DNA of 38,048 nucleotides from Actinomycetota bacterium (GCA_947452755.1 CANGDT010000016.1:1-38048), one strand, 5' to 3'; counted from the first letter of the stretch, positions 24,837 to 34,967 are shown. Made by a program: numbers and translations. The notes: generated from the sequence alone by a model not told the origin.

Positions 24837-25595
24837 ATGCTGTTAGCAATCGATGTAGGCAACACAAACACAGTGATTGGTCTATTTGACGGTGACCAAT
24901 TAGGACAGTCGTGGCGCATTAAGACTGATGCCCGCGAGACTGCTGACGAAATCGAATTGACGTTCAGCGGCTTATTGCGTGATGCACCAGAAGTAACTGG
25001 TATTGCGTTGTGTTCAACAGTGCCATCGGTCCTCAGAGAAATGCGAACAATGCTGTCTCGGTACTACGCAGATGTACCGACGTTGATAGTTGAACCAGGG
25101 ATTAAGACTGGTGTGCCAATTCTGACTGACAATCCCAAAGAAGTGGGTGCCGACCGCATCGTGAATTCTCTGGCTGCATTCACTTTGTACGGTGGACCGG
25201 CAATCGTTGTGGACTTTGGTACGTCCACGAACCTCGATGTTGTTTCTGCAAAGGGTGAATTTCTTGGTGGTGCGCTTGCACCAGGTATTGAAATTTCTAT
25301 CGATGCTCTTGCTGCACGTGCTGCTCAGTTGCGCAAGGTCGAATTGGTTGCTCCTCGCAACGTCATTGGCAAGAACACTGTCGAAGCGCTGCAGTCGGGT
25401 GCTGTCTATGGATTTGCAGGCCAGGTGGATGGTTTGGTTGATCGCATCATTGATGAACTCGGTGGAGAGATCAAGGCCGTTATCGCTACCGGCGGTCTGG
25501 CCAGCATTGTTGTGCCTGAATCAGACACAATCACCCATCACGAACCAGACTTGACGCTCATTGGGCTTCGCCTGATGTTCGAACGTAACTTGTAA
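24837..25595 (+). CDS. coaX: Type III pantothenate kinase
   Basis: A 252-residue ASKHA-fold kinase that phosphorylates pantothenate, the first step of CoA synthesis. AIDVGNTNT near residue 4 is the phosphate-1 motif, GADRIVN the pantothenate-site motif, and DFGTSTNLD matches the phosphate-2 motif (usually DFGTATTxD, so Thr is Asn here). ATG at 24837 follows TAGGAGA, in which TAG is the panC stop. It directly links to panC upstream and lysS downstream. Confidence 0.95.
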   Translation: MLLAIDVGNTNTVIGLFDGDQLGQSWRIKTDARETADEIELTFSGLLRDAPEVTGIALCSTVPSVLREMRTMLSRYYADVPTLIVEPGIKTGVPILTDNPKEVGADRIVNSLAAFTLYGGPAIVVDFGTSTNLDVVSAKGEFLGGALAPGIEISIDALAARAAQLRKVELVAPRNVIGKNTVEALQSGAVYGFAGQVDGLVDRIIDELGGEIKAVIATGGLASIVVPESDTITHHEPDLTLIGLRLMFERNL

Positions 25596-25599
25596 ACGG

Positions 25600-25605
25600 T
25601 AATCT
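25600..25605 (+). promoter_or_regulatory. -10 box (TAATCT) for leaderless lysS
   Basis: TAATCT, six bases, then ATG at 25612. The box lies in the 16-base gap after coaX, so lysS has its own leaderless promoter. Confidence 0.55.
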
Positions 25606-25611
25606 TAGGGA

Positions 25612-27120
25612 ATGAGTACCGAGCAGAATCCGCCTGTCGAAGAGGTTGATGACCTTCCAGAACAGATGCAGGTTCGACGCGATAAGCGCACCGTTTTGCT
25701 GGAAAGTGGCGTGGATGCGTACCCGGTTGCGGTTCCGCTCACAACAACTATTGCTGCGGTTCGCGCAAAATACCCAGACCTAGTTGCTGAAGTTGAAACT
25801 GGCGAAGTTGTCAGTATCGCCGGACGCGTCATGTTCATGCGCAATACGGGCAAATTGTGCTTTGCCCAATTGCAGGCTGGCGCAGGCGAAACGATTCAGG
25901 CGATGCTCTCGCTTGACCGTGTCGGTGAAGAGAACCTTGATACGTGGAAGTCTCTCGTTGACATTGGCGATCACGTATCTATTACTGGCGAAGTAATCAG
26001 CAGTAAGCGTGGGGAACTTTCAGTCATGGCAAGTGAGTGGACGATGGCTGCGAAGGCCCTGCGTCCACTTCCAAACTTGCATAAGCCGTTGAATGAAGAA
26101 ACACGTGTCCGTCAGCGGTACGCAGATCTGATTGTTCGCGATACTGCGCGTCACATTGCGCGACTGCGCCCAGCAGTCATGACAAGTTTGCGTAGTAGCT
26201 TTGCGAAACGTGATTACATCGAAGTTGAAACACCAATGCTTCAGACCATGCATGGTGGGGCAACAGCACGTCCCTTTGTGACGCAGTCGAATGCCTTCGA
26301 CATGGAAATGTTTTTACGTATCGCTCCTGAACTTTTCTTGAAGCGTTGTGTTGTTGGTGGTATCGAACGCGTTTTTGAAATCAATCGAAACTTCCGCAAC
26401 GAAGGCGCAGATTCAACGCACTCACCAGAATTTGCAATGCTCGAGTTTTATCAGGCGTACGCGGACTACAACTCGATGGCTGACCTTACCCAGGCGCTGA
26501 TTCAAGAAGCAGCACTTGCTGTTCACGGTTCACTGACATTTGAGCTCGTTGAAGGCGGTACCCGTGATCTTTCTGGTGACTGGGCACGCATCAGTGTTTA
26601 CCCAGAAGTCAGCAAAGCAGTTGGTGAAGAAATTACCCCCGAAACTCCGATTGAGCGGTTGCGTGAATTGTGCAAAGCCGCAGAGATTTCTTTTGACCCC
26701 AAGGCGATTGCGGGCAAATTGGTTGAAGAACTTCTTGAGCATTACGTAGTTGAGCATCTCACCCGACCAACATTTGTGATTGATTACCCAGTAGACACAT
26801 CTCCGCTCGTGCGTGACCATCGCACGATCAAGGGCGTTGTTGAAAAGTGGGACCTTTACATTGACGGCTACGAAGCTGGAACCGGTTATTCAGAATTAGT
26901 TGATCCAATCATTCAACGCGAACGTCTCGTGGCCCAAGCGTCATTAAAAGATGGTGGCGACGCCGAAGCAATGCAACTTGATGAAGACTTCTTACGCGCG
27001 CTTGAGTATGGAATGCCACCAAGTGGCGGTGTTGGGCTTGGCGTTGATCGCTTGCTCATGACACTTACTGGTTTGAACATTCGTGAAACTATTTTGTTCC
27101 CATTAGTAAAGCCTGAGTAG
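25612..27120 (+). CDS. lysS: Lysyl-tRNA synthetase (class II)
   Basis: A 502-residue class II synthetase that charges tRNA-Lys. An N-terminal OB-fold anticodon-binding domain (AGRVMFMRNTGKLCFAQLQ region, ~70-90) is followed by class II motifs: YIEVETPML (motif 1), FRNEGAD...EFAMLEFY (motif 2) and GLGVDRLLM (motif 3). ATG at 25612 has no ribosome site but a -10 exactly six bases upstream. argA follows after two bases. Confidence 0.95.
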   Translation: MSTEQNPPVEEVDDLPEQMQVRRDKRTVLLESGVDAYPVAVPLTTTIAAVRAKYPDLVAEVETGEVVSIAGRVMFMRNTGKLCFAQLQAGAGETIQAMLSLDRVGEENLDTWKSLVDIGDHVSITGEVISSKRGELSVMASEWTMAAKALRPLPNLHKPLNEETRVRQRYADLIVRDTARHIARLRPAVMTSLRSSFAKRDYIEVETPMLQTMHGGATARPFVTQSNAFDMEMFLRIAPELFLKRCVVGGIERVFEINRNFRNEGADSTHSPEFAMLEFYQAYADYNSMADLTQALIQEAALAVHGSLTFELVEGGTRDLSGDWARISVYPEVSKAVGEEITPETPIERLRELCKAAEISFDPKAIAGKLVEELLEHYVVEHLTRPTFVIDYPVDTSPLVRDHRTIKGVVEKWDLYIDGYEAGTGYSELVDPIIQRERLVAQASLKDGGDAEAMQLDEDFLRALEYGMPPSGGVGLGVDRLLMTLTGLNIRETILFPLVKPE

Positions 27121-27122
27121 TA

Positions 27123-27620
27123 ATGATTCTGAATATTCGACAGGCTCGCACTACAGACGTTCGCGCGGTACGCGACCTTGTCGATATTTATTCACCTGAT
27201 GGCCGGTTACTTTCGAAAAACACCGTGACATTGTATGAAGATGTCCAAGAATTCATCGTGGCCGAGATTGACAACCAGATTGTTGGCTGTGGTGCACTTC
27301 ACGTGATGTGGGAAGACCTCGCTGAAGTTCGTACCGTTGCGGTTGCACCAGAACATAAAGGTCAAGGGATTGGTAGCAAGATCCTCGATGCCCTTTCTAT
27401 GCGGGCACATGAGCTAGGGATTCACCGCCTGTTTTGTCTCACATTTGAAATTGATTTCTTCGCCCGCCACGGTTTTGTTCAGATTGAAGACACTCCCGTC
27501 GATGCCTCAACTTTCGCTCAACTCTTGATGTCTGGCGACGAAGGTGTGGCTGAATTCCTCGACCTCGAGCGAGTAAAGCCAAACACTTTGGGTAACACTC
27601 GGATGCTTAAAATTTTTTAG
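27123..27620 (+). CDS. argA: Amino-acid N-acetyltransferase (short GNAT-type ArgA)
   Basis: A 165-residue GNAT enzyme that acetylates glutamate (or glutamine) at the start of arginine synthesis. VAVAPEHKGQGIGSKIL is the acetyl-CoA site (GQGIG), and the pattern CGALHV, FFARHGF, GVAEFLDL and KPNTLGN closely matches the mycobacterial short ArgA (Rv2747), which lacks the kinase-like domain of the E. coli enzyme. ATG at 27123 lies two bases after the lysS stop, so the genes are coupled. No other arg genes are in the window. Confidence 0.85.
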   Translation: MILNIRQARTTDVRAVRDLVDIYSPDGRLLSKNTVTLYEDVQEFIVAEIDNQIVGCGALHVMWEDLAEVRTVAVAPEHKGQGIGSKILDALSMRAHELGIHRLFCLTFEIDFFARHGFVQIEDTPVDASTFAQLLMSGDEGVAEFLDLERVKPNTLGNTRMLKIF

Positions 27621-27675
27621 TCGCAGCTTCCTGCATGATTGTGCACCTGCAAAGGGTTTGCCACAGTTCGTAACT

Positions 27676-27689
27676 GTTCGCCAGTGGCG
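27676..27689. promoter_or_regulatory. ClgR-type operator upstream of clpC
   Basis: GTTCGC-CAGTG-GCG fits the GTTCGC-5N-GCG site reported for ClgR, the actinobacterial activator of clp and lon genes. It lies about 135 bases before the clpC start. Confidence 0.7.
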
Positions 27690-27785
27690 TACGGAATTGG
27701 TGAGAAAGTGCCATATATGGGGAACACTGCATCCAATACAGTCAGTGAATAGATAAGTATGGAGTTCGGTTTCAGTACCTACCTC

Positions 27786-27791
27786 TAGGCT
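27786..27791 (+). promoter_or_regulatory. Possible clpC -10 box (TAGGCT)
   Basis: TAGGCT ends 32 bases before the clpC ATG and would leave a short leader with the CTAGGAG ribosome site. It sits far from the ClgR site, so a second upstream promoter is also likely. Confidence 0.35.
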
Positions 27792-27823
27792 TGTCTCACG
27801 GCCACAAAACGCTAGGAGTGCAC

Positions 27824-30343
27824 ATGTTTGAGAGGTTTACCGACCGAGCTCGACGAGTTGTCGTGCTTGCCCAAGAAGAGGCACGCATGCTCAATCACAA
27901 CTACATCGGTACCGAGCACATCCTGCTTGGATTGATTCACGAAGGTGAAGGCGTTGCTGCCAAGGCTCTTGAGAGCATGGACATCTCACTGGAAGCAGTG
28001 CGTGCGCAGGTCGAAGAAATTATCGGCCAGGGTCAGCAGGCACCATCAGGTCACATTCCGTTTACCCCGCGCGCCAAGAAGGTTCTCGAACTTTCGCTTC
28101 GCGAAGCGCTTCAACTTGGTCATAACTACATTGGCACCGAGCACATTCTGTTGGGTCTCATTCGCGAGGGCGAGGGCGTGGCCGCCCAGGTTCTTGTAAA
28201 GCTAGGCGCAGATCTCAATCGAGTTCGCCAACAAGTGATTCAACTTCTGTCCGGATACCAAGGCAAAGAGCCACAGCAGACTGGTCAGGGTCCTGCCGAA
28301 GGTACACCGTCAACATCGTTGGTCCTTGATCAGTTTGGACGTAACCTCACACAGGCCGCTCGTGATGGACAGCTTGATCCAGTTATTGGTCGCGCACAAG
28401 AAATTGAACGCGTCATGCAGGTTCTTTCACGCCGTACCAAGAACAACCCAGTTCTGATTGGAGAACCTGGTGTAGGTAAGACCGCTGTTGTTGAGGGTCT
28501 TGCTCAAAATATTGTTAAGGGCGAAGTTCCTGAAACTCTTAAGGACAAGCAGTTATATTCCCTTGACCTTGGTGCATTGGTTGCTGGCTCACGCTACCGC
28601 GGTGATTTCGAAGAGCGTCTGAAAAAAGTTCTGAAAGAAATTCGCACGCGTGGTGACATCATCATCTTTATTGATGAAATGCACACACTGGTTGGTGCAG
28701 GTGCAGCCGAAGGTGCAATTGATGCTGCCAGTATTTTGAAGCCGATGCTGGCGCGCGGTGAACTTCAGACCATTGGCGCAACAACCTTGGATGAATACCG
28801 TAAGTACATCGAAAAGGATGCTGCACTGGAGCGTCGATTCCAGCCGATTCAGGTTCCAGAGCCAACAATCGCCCAGACGATTGAAATTCTTAAGGGACTA
28901 CGTGATCGTTACGAAAACCACCACCGCGTTACGATCACCGATGCAGCGCTTGTGAATGCCGCTACTTTGGCTGACCGTTACATCAGCGATCGTTTCTTGC
29001 CGGATAAGGCCATCGATTTAATTGATGAAGCTGGTGCGCGTTTGCGTATTCGTCGCATGACCGCCCCACCTGACTTGCGTGAATTCGACGAGAAGATTGC
29101 TCAAGTTCGTTTGTCGAAGGAATCTGCTATTGATGCTCAGGACTTTGAGCGCGCAGCATCACTTCGCGATGATGAAAAAAACCTCATCAGCGATCGTGCT
29201 GTTCGTGAAAAGGAATGGAAGGACGGCGACCTTGATGTCGTTGCCGAAGTTGATGAAGATTTGATTGCTGAGGTTTTGGCTGCATCAACTGGTATCCCAG
29301 TATTCAAGCTGACCGAAGAAGAGTCACAGCGTTTGCTCAAGATGGAAAACGAGTTGCACAAGCGTGTCATCGGCCAAGAGCAGGCAATCAAGGCTCTGTC
29401 TCAAGCTATTCGTCGTACCCGCGCAGGGCTTAAGGATCCGAAACGTCCAGGTGGATCGTTCATCTTCGCTGGTCCTTCAGGCGTCGGTAAGACTGAGTTG
29501 TCCAAGACACTTGCTGAATTCTTGTTCGGCGATGAAGATTCGCTAATCCAGTTGGATATGTCTGAATACTCAGAAAAGCACACTGTGTCTCGCTTGTTCG
29601 GTTCGCCTCCAGGATTTGTTGGTTACGAAGAAGGTGGCCAGCTAACTGAAAAGGTTCGCCGTAAGCCGTTCAGCGTCGTGCTCTTTGACGAAGTTGAAAA
29701 AGCCCATCCGGATATCTTCAACTCACTGTTGCAGATCCTTGAAGATGGTCGTCTGACAGATGCTCAAGGTCGCGTTGTTGACTTCAAGAACACGGTCATC
29801 ATCATGACTACCAACCTTGGTACCCGTGACATTGCAAAGGGTGTCAACCTTGGCTTCGCTGATGCGTCCGATACAACCACATCGTACGAGCGCATGAAGG
29901 CAAAGGTAAACGATGAACTTAAGACACACTTCCGTCCAGAGTTCTTAAACCGCATTGATGACATTGTTGTCTTCCATCAGTTGTCACAGGATGAAATTAT
30001 CGAGATCGTGGATCTGATGATTGCCAAACTTGATAACCGCTTGAAGGACAAGGACATGGCTATCGAATTGACGACAAAGGCTAAGTTGCTTTTGGCTAAG
30101 CGTGGTTACGATCCATTGCTGGGTGCTCGTCCATTGCGTCGAACAATTCAGCGTGAAATCGAAGATCCGATGAGCGAGCAGATGCTGTTCGGTGACTTGA
30201 AGCCAGGTGAAATTGTCATCGTTGATGTAGAGGGCGAAGGCGACACTGCCACATTCGTGATGCGGGGCGAGTTTAAAGGCGAACTTTCCGACATCGCAAT
30301 TGAAAACATTGAGCCCATCGAACCTGCGGAGACAACCGAATAA
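27824..30343 (+). CDS. clpC: ATP-dependent Clp protease ATPase subunit ClpC
   Basis: An 839-residue HSP100 unfoldase that feeds proteins into ClpP. Two Clp-N repeats (each with [14 protein letters not shown]) are followed by AAA domain 1 (Walker A GEPGVGKT, ~213-220), a UVR/coiled middle region ([13 protein letters not shown]), and AAA domain 2 (Walker A GPSGVGKT, ~548-555; [12 protein letters not shown] pore loop). The UVR motif and length mark it as ClpC rather than ClpA or ClpB. ATG at 27824 after CTAGGAG gives the standard [12 protein letters not shown]-terminus; a longer reading to 27791 is unlikely. A ClgR-type site upstream suggests stress control. It ends at a bidirectional terminator. 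Confidence 0.97.
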   Translation: MFERFTDRARRVVVLAQEEARMLNHNYIGTEHILLGLIHEGEGVAAKALESMDISLEAVRAQVEEIIGQGQQAPSGHIPFTPRAKKVLELSLREALQLGHNYIGTEHILLGLIREGEGVAAQVLVKLGADLNRVRQQVIQLLSGYQGKEPQQTGQGPAEGTPSTSLVLDQFGRNLTQAARDGQLDPVIGRAQEIERVMQVLSRRTKNNPVLIGEPGVGKTAVVEGLAQNIVKGEVPETLKDKQLYSLDLGALVAGSRYRGDFEERLKKVLKEIRTRGDIIIFIDEMHTLVGAGAAEGAIDAASILKPMLARGELQTIGATTLDEYRKYIEKDAALERRFQPIQVPEPTIAQTIEILKGLRDRYENHHRVTITDAALVNAATLADRYISDRFLPDKAIDLIDEAGARLRIRRMTAPPDLREFDEKIAQVRLSKESAIDAQDFERAASLRDDEKNLISDRAVREKEWKDGDLDVVAEVDEDLIAEVLAASTGIPVFKLTEEESQRLLKMENELHKRVIGQEQAIKALSQAIRRTRAGLKDPKRPGGSFIFAGPSGVGKTELSKTLAEFLFGDEDSLIQLDMSEYSEKHTVSRLFGSPPGFVGYEEGGQLTEKVRRKPFSVVLFDEVEKAHPDIFNSLLQILEDGRLTDAQGRVVDFKNTVIIMTTNLGTRDIAKGVNLGFADASDTTTSYERMKAKVNDELKTHFRPEFLNRIDDIVVFHQLSQDEIIEIVDLMIAKLDNRLKDKDMAIELTTKAKLLLAKRGYDPLLGARPLRRTIQREIEDPMSEQMLFGDLKPGEIVIVDVEGEGDTATFVMRGEFKGELSDIAIENIEPIEPAETTE

Positions 30344-30347
30344 TTAG

Positions 30348-30390
30348 AAAGTAAAGAGCCCCAGTCAATGCGACTGGGGCTCTTTACTTT
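30348..30390. terminator. Bidirectional terminator between clpC and pstS
   Basis: A perfect 19-bp stem (30348-30366 with 30372-30390, loop AATGC) lies between two convergent genes, with A/T-rich ends on both sides. Confidence 0.92.
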
Positions 30391-30397
30391 GTCTCAA

Positions 30398-32011
30398 TTA
30401 GCTCTTGCGGTGACTTCCGGCTGATTCCTGATTCTCGGCATCGCCGTCCGTGTCTAGTTCGTCTGCCTTGAACAGCACACCCTTGACGCGACCGGCAGGT
30501 CCCGCCAAACGAGGGGATGCGGCGCGACTTGCGAGCATCAACAGCGGTATACCAATGAGGGCTGCTAGGAGGATCAGTGCTGGAACTGCAATAGAGGCAC
30601 CCTTGGATTCGAGTGTGACCTTTACCGGCGTCAGTGCCTGCGTAGTTCCATCGCCAGAAGTGGTTGTACCACCTGTCGTGGTGCCATCAGTTGTTCCACC
30701 AGTTGTGGTTCCGTCTGTGGTCGTACCACCTGTCGTGGTGCCATCAGTTGTTCCACCAGTTGTAGTTCCGCCACTACCCGTACCACCTGTTGTATTACCA
30801 GTCGTGCCGCCACCTGAGGAATTGCCAGCGCTATTTGCGCCGCTACCCAGTGATCCGCTGAATGTCGGGTTGTTGCAGTTCGCCTTGGTTGCCTTCGCCG
30901 GAATTGTGACGTGACCTGGAATGTTGCGGATCGCATCGAAAACAACTTGAACCAAGTTCGGTGACAGTGGAGCGTAACCCAACACGCTGGCCTTTTGCTG
31001 TCCGTCGCACGCGAAGTACAGCATGAACTTCGACAACGTCAAACCTTTTTCAGGGTTGAATCCTGATGTTGGTGTGATCATGTACGAGTAGCTTGAGATT
31101 GGGTAAGCAGTTGCATCGCCATTGTTGTACACACCAGTGAGTACCTGCGTCTTGTCTGCATTCAATGTTGCGGCCTTCAAGGCAGTTGAAACATTTGCTG
31201 GTGTTGGCAGCGTGTATTTGCCACTTGCATTCTTTACTGCAGCAACCGGGAATCCGCGCTGGAGTGCGTAACCCGTTTCGACATAACCGATTGAGCCAAC
31301 ACCAGTTGAACGGTTGGCTACGTAGTTAGCGACACCGTCCGAACCGGATTGTGCAACTGCATTACTAAAGATTGGGTAGTCAGACGTTCCCGTGTTTGTC
31401 GAACGACCGTTAGCTGAAGCGAATGGTCCCCAAATTGATGGAACCTTTGCAGCAAGGAAAGCGGTGAACTGTGCCGACGTACCTGAGCCATCTGAACGGA
31501 CTACAGGAACAAGTGACTTACTTGGCAATGCCTTACCGCCATTGTCCGCGGTGATTTTCGGATCTGACCAGTTTGTGATTGAGCCGGTGAAAATTCCCGC
31601 AATAGTATTTGGCGACAACTGAAGGTTGGTGACCTGTCGACCAGCGACGTCCTTAACGTTGTACATCAACGCAGTTCCACCAGCAACAATCGGTAGGTAC
31701 TGGAATGATTTTTGACCCGCACGGAGAATGGCTACTTCGTCGGCCAAGAAAGGAATTTCTGAAACCGCAAAGTCAATCTTTCCTTGGTAGTAAAGCGAGC
31801 GACCGGCACTCGATCCGGTACCAGTGAAGTTCACTTTAAGATTCTGACGAGTCTTAACGTCTGCACGCCATTGGTCGACGGCAATCTGACTCCAGGTAGA
31901 ACCAGCACCTTCAACGGGGGTGTTAGACGCAGCTTGCGCAGATGTGCCTGCGATAGCGAGTGGAGCTAGTCCAATGCTGAGTGCGGTGAGTGCAACGGCT
32001 ATGCGACGCAT
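30398..32011 (-). CDS. pstS: Phosphate-binding protein PstS, C-terminally membrane-anchored
   Basis: A 537-residue extracytoplasmic phosphate receptor for the PstCAB transporter. A signal peptide with an AQA-A cleavage site (about residue 27) has no lipobox. The PBP domain includes EGAGSTWS and the phosphate loop RSDGSGTSAQF. Residues ~390-460 are a Gly/Thr repeat stalk; a hydrophobic helix (~482-502) and a basic/acidic tail end the protein, so it is probably held by that helix. ATG at 32011 is three bases after the pstB stop. Its position last in the operon is unusual. A 57-base tandem repeat codes for the stalk. Confidence 0.93.
   Translation of the reverse strand: MRRIAVALTALSIGLAPLAIAGTSAQAASNTPVEGAGSTWSQIAVDQWRADVKTRQNLKVNFTGTGSSAGRSLYYQGKIDFAVSEIPFLADEVAILRAGQKSFQYLPIVAGGTALMYNVKDVAGRQVTNLQLSPNTIAGIFTGSITNWSDPKITADNGGKALPSKSLVPVVRSDGSGTSAQFTAFLAAKVPSIWGPFASANGRSTNTGTSDYPIFSNAVAQSGSDGVANYVANRSTGVGSIGYVETGYALQRGFPVAAVKNASGKYTLPTPANVSTALKAATLNADKTQVLTGVYNNGDATAYPISSYSYMITPTSGFNPEKGLTLSKFMLYFACDGQQKASVLGYAPLSPNLVQVVFDAIRNIPGHVTIPAKATKANCNNPTFSGSLGSGANSAGNSSGGGTTGNTTGGTGSGGTTTGGTTDGTTTGGTTTDGTTTGGTTDGTTTGGTTTSGDGTTQALTPVKVTLESKGASIAVPALILLAALIGIPLLMLASRAASPRLAGPAGRVKGVLFKADELDTDGDAENQESAGSHRKS
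30666..30770. repeat. 57-base in-frame tandem repeat in pstS
   Basis: A 48-base block at 30666-30713 recurs at 30723-30770 with one difference, a period of 57 bases (19 codons), encoding Thr/Gly repeats in the stalk. Shorter degenerate copies extend on either side. Confidence 0.8.
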
Positions 32012-32014
32012 GGT

Positions 32015-32851
32015 TTATCCGAACCTTCCAGTTACGTAGTCTTCGGTGCGTGAGTCTGATGGTGTATTGAAGATCTTGTCGGTCGGTCCCGATTCAACAA
32101 TGTGGCCGGGCTGATTTTCTGCAGCGAGGAAGAATGCGCACTGATCTGATACGCGCTGGGCTTGCTGCATGTTGTGGGTAACGATGACGATGGTGACGCG
32201 TTCCTTGATTTCAAGAATGGTCTCTTCAATACGTCGTGTTGACGTTGGGTCAAGCGCTGAACACGGCTCATCCATCAGCAGTACTTCTGGTTCAACTGCC
32301 AACGAGCGCGCAATACATAGGCGCTGTTGCTGTCCACCCGAAAGACCGCCACCTGGTTCCTTCAATCGATTTGCAACTTCGTTCCACAAGCCTGCACGAC
32401 GAAGTGACGTCTCGATGATTTCATCTTTGTTTGAAACTTTCATTCCCGACAATTTCAAACCGGAGAGCACATTGTCTGCGATGCTCATAGCTGGGAACGG
32501 ATTCGGCTTTTGGAAAACCATTCCGATACGACGACGCGTATCAGTTGCTCGGAGAACCGGGTCATAGATGTCGTGGCCATCAAGCATGACTCGTCCGGCA
32601 AGTGAGGCACCTGGAATCAATTCATGCATACGGTTCAACGTGCGAAGGAATGTCGACTTGCCACAACCTGAAGGGCCGATGAGCGCAGTGACTTCCTTTG
32701 GTCGCATATCCAGTGATACGCGATCAAGCACCTTGCGAGCGCCGAACCAGCAGCTCACATCTTCAGCAACTAGACCGCCGCGGTCGCGCTCATCAAAGCC
32801 AAGACGAGGATCGTCCTGTCCCAGGATTGCTGTTTCATAAGGAGTGGACAT
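32015..32851 (-). CDS. pstB: Phosphate ABC transporter ATP-binding protein PstB
   Basis: A 278-residue ABC ATPase that powers phosphate import. Walker [11 protein letters not shown]-loop [10 protein letters not shown], signature LSGGQQQR, Walker [13 protein letters not shown] and the switch His in VTHNMQQA are all present. ATG at 32851 follows GGAGGAAG and overlaps the pstA stop by one base (TAATG); longer readings run into pstA. The N-terminal ~30 residues ([13 protein letters not shown]) are an extra segment relative to E. coli PstB. Confidence 0.95.
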   Translation of the reverse strand: MSTPYETAILGQDDPRLGFDERDRGGLVAEDVSCWFGARKVLDRVSLDMRPKEVTALIGPSGCGKSTFLRTLNRMHELIPGASLAGRVMLDGHDIYDPVLRATDTRRRIGMVFQKPNPFPAMSIADNVLSGLKLSGMKVSNKDEIIETSLRRAGLWNEVANRLKEPGGGLSGGQQQRLCIARSLAVEPEVLLMDEPCSALDPTSTRRIEETILEIKERVTIVIVTHNMQQAQRVSDQCAFFLAAENQPGHIVESGPTDKIFNTPSDSRTEDYVTGRFG

Positions 32852-33927
32852 TACTTCCTCCGGCTTCCGGGTTGGCGTGCACCGATGATGCGCGCCAATG
32901 TGAATAGAACGAGAACGAGAACGATGAGTACTAGCGCACCAGACCAAGCACGTGCTTGCTGTTCAGGGAATGGGTTGCGGATCAGGGTGTAAACAAAAAG
33001 TGGCAACGATGACTGCGAACCGTGGAGTGGATTTGCGTTCATCGCACTGCTACCGAAGCTGGTCATGATTAGTGGTGCTGTTTCACCAACTGCTCGGGCA
33101 ACACCGAGAACGACCGAGGTAATGAGACCGGCGCGGGCTGTTGGTAGAACCACTGACCATGTGGCGCGCCACTCGGGTGACCCAAGTGCGAGCGAGGCTT
33201 CACGTAATCCGCCCGGTACCAACCGCAACACTTCTTCGGAAGTACGCGTGATGCTTGGCAGCATCAACACGGAGAGCGCGAGTGCAGCGGCGAAACCGGA
33301 GAACTCTTTATGGAACTGCACAATCCACACAGCGAAGATGAAAAGACCAGCCACGATTGACGGAACACCTGACATCGCATCAACGAACATGCGCACTGGA
33401 CGACGTAGCGGCCCACGTACTTCGTTGAGGAACACTGCGGTCATTACGCCGAGGGGAACCGAGATCAATGCCGCGATTGCGATCTGTTCGAGTGTTCCCA
33501 CGATTGCATGTGCGGCGCCACCACCAAGATCAAGTGTTCCGGTGACGGATAGGTCCTCGGTGAAGAAAGCTTTATTCAGGCTGCCAACACCCTTGACCAA
33601 GATGTAGCTCACGATGAATGCAAGTGGTGCAAAGACGACTGCCGTTCCGGTTAACACAATGACGGTTGCGGTGCGATCGCGGGCGGCTAGTTTTCCTGAG
33701 TGCTGGCTCACAACCATGCGGTAAATAAGAACAAAGAGTAAGTACCAGATCACAAAAATTGCAGGCTTATTACGAATAGGGGAGAGCTGGATTATTGCAA
33801 GCCAGGTGCACGCCCATGAAGAAATGGCGCTACCGATCAGCATCATGATTTCGTCAGGATGCATGCCCTTTCCAGTGCGCTTTACTTCAATGAGCTCTTC
33901 AGTCATTTCTAAGTTTTCAGTTGTCAT
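32851..33927 (-). CDS. pstA: Phosphate ABC transporter permease PstA
   Basis: A 358-residue inner-membrane permease with eight or so hydrophobic segments: two in an N-terminal extension (~30-70) and six in the binding-protein-dependent transport domain. [20 protein letters not shown] is the EAA loop that docks on PstB, and [11 protein letters not shown] is typical of PstA. ATG at 33927 overlaps the pstC stop by one base. It pairs with PstC to form the channel. Confidence 0.93.
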   Translation of the reverse strand: MTTENLEMTEELIEVKRTGKGMHPDEIMMLIGSAISSWACTWLAIIQLSPIRNKPAIFVIWYLLFVLIYRMVVSQHSGKLAARDRTATVIVLTGTAVVFAPLAFIVSYILVKGVGSLNKAFFTEDLSVTGTLDLGGGAAHAIVGTLEQIAIAALISVPLGVMTAVFLNEVRGPLRRPVRMFVDAMSGVPSIVAGLFIFAVWIVQFHKEFSGFAAALALSVLMLPSITRTSEEVLRLVPGGLREASLALGSPEWRATWSVVLPTARAGLITSVVLGVARAVGETAPLIMTSFGSSAMNANPLHGSQSSLPLFVYTLIRNPFPEQQARAWSGALVLIVLVLVLFTLARIIGARQPGSRRK

Positions 33928-34967
33928 TAGATGTCCACTCCTGCACCTGAACGCGAGCGTGCAACGACGAATGAGGCAAGGAAGTTCACAATCAACGTCA
34001 AGATAAACAGGGCAAGACCAGCGGCCATCAATGCCGATAGTGACAAGCCGCTGGCTTCACCAAACTTGAGAGCAATCAATGCAGCAACAGAGTTCGCGCC
34101 GGTTTGAAGAATGTGCGGGCTGACGGTGAATACGGGGCTAATGATCAATGCGACTGCGATAGTTTCACCAAGTGCGCGACCGAGTCCCAGCATCGAGCCA
34201 CCGATGATTCCACCACGTCCGAATGGAAAAACTACGGTACGGATCATGTCCCAACGGGTTGAGCCAAGTGCAAGTGCAGCTTCACGCTCACCCATAGGTG
34301 CTTGGCTGAATACTTCGCGGACGATTGACGCGGTAATCGGCAACACCATCAGCGACACAATGGTTCCGGCAACAAATGCCGACCCTGTGAAGTTTGGTTC
34401 TGTCACGCGGAAAAATGGAAGGCGCGACAAGTTCGTGTTGAGAAATTCTGCGAAAGGTACCAGCAGGGGTTGGAGTACGAACAAACCCCACAAACCGTAA
34501 ATCAAACTTGGAATAGCTGCGAGCAAATCAACGAGCGCGGTGAGTGGTTTGCGAAGTTTTCGTGGCGCAAAGTCTGTTAAGAATAACGCGATACCGATAG
34601 CAAGTGGAATGGCGATAGCCAACGCGATGATCGCGATTATGACGGTCCAGTACAGCACAGCCAAGATTCCAAACTTGGCTGGCGTTGCTTGCGGTTGCCA
34701 TTGCGTTCCGGTAAAGAATGAAAGGCCTGTGTAACGGAGCGCTTCGCCTGCACGTATTAACAAGAAGCCGCCGATGACGACAAGAAGTGCGAGTGTGATT
34801 ACCCCAGCGCCAGTTGCTAGCCCGCGGTAAACACGGTCTGCCTTTGTGCGTGAGCGTGCAACGCTTCGAGGTGCGTCCTGGGCTTTACCGAAATTCGGAT
34901 CTTCGGTAATTCGAGTTTGTTGGTCGATTACCTTGTCGAGAAACGATGGTTCGTTCGAGTCAGACAA
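33927..34967 (-). CDS. pstC: Phosphate ABC transporter permease PstC
   Basis: A ~346-residue permease and first gene of pstCABS. After a ~60-residue charged N-terminus come six transmembrane helices; LAAIPSLIYGLWG and the EAA loop AALALGSTRWDMIRTVVFP mark PstC. The start chosen is TTG at 34967, with GGAGAG five bases upstream; ATG at 35003 would add 12 residues but has no ribosome site. It diverges from a second PstS-like gene, with a PHO-box-like pair between them. phoU and phoP/R are not in the window. Confidence 0.9.
   Translation of the reverse strand: MSDSNEPSFLDKVIDQQTRITEDPNFGKAQDAPRSVARSRTKADRVYRGLATGAGVITLALLVVIGGFLLIRAGEALRYTGLSFFTGTQWQPQATPAKFGILAVLYWTVIIAIIALAIAIPLAIGIALFLTDFAPRKLRKPLTALVDLLAAIPSLIYGLWGLFVLQPLLVPFAEFLNTNLSRLPFFRVTEPNFTGSAFVAGTIVSLMVLPITASIVREVFSQAPMGEREAALALGSTRWDMIRTVVFPFGRGGIIGGSMLGLGRALGETIAVALIISPVFTVSPHILQTGANSVAALIALKFGEASGLSLSALMAAGLALFILTLIVNFLASFVVARSRSGAGVDI

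Noticed and set aside
30666-30770. Possible CRISPR-like repeat
   Set aside because: Only two near-identical 57-base units, in frame with the pstS stalk, no unique spacers and no cas genes.
30450-30914. 154-codon + strand frame opposite pstS
   Set aside because: It mirrors the Gly/Thr stalk repeat as Val/Pro repeats and has no ribosome site; pstS is clearly the real gene.
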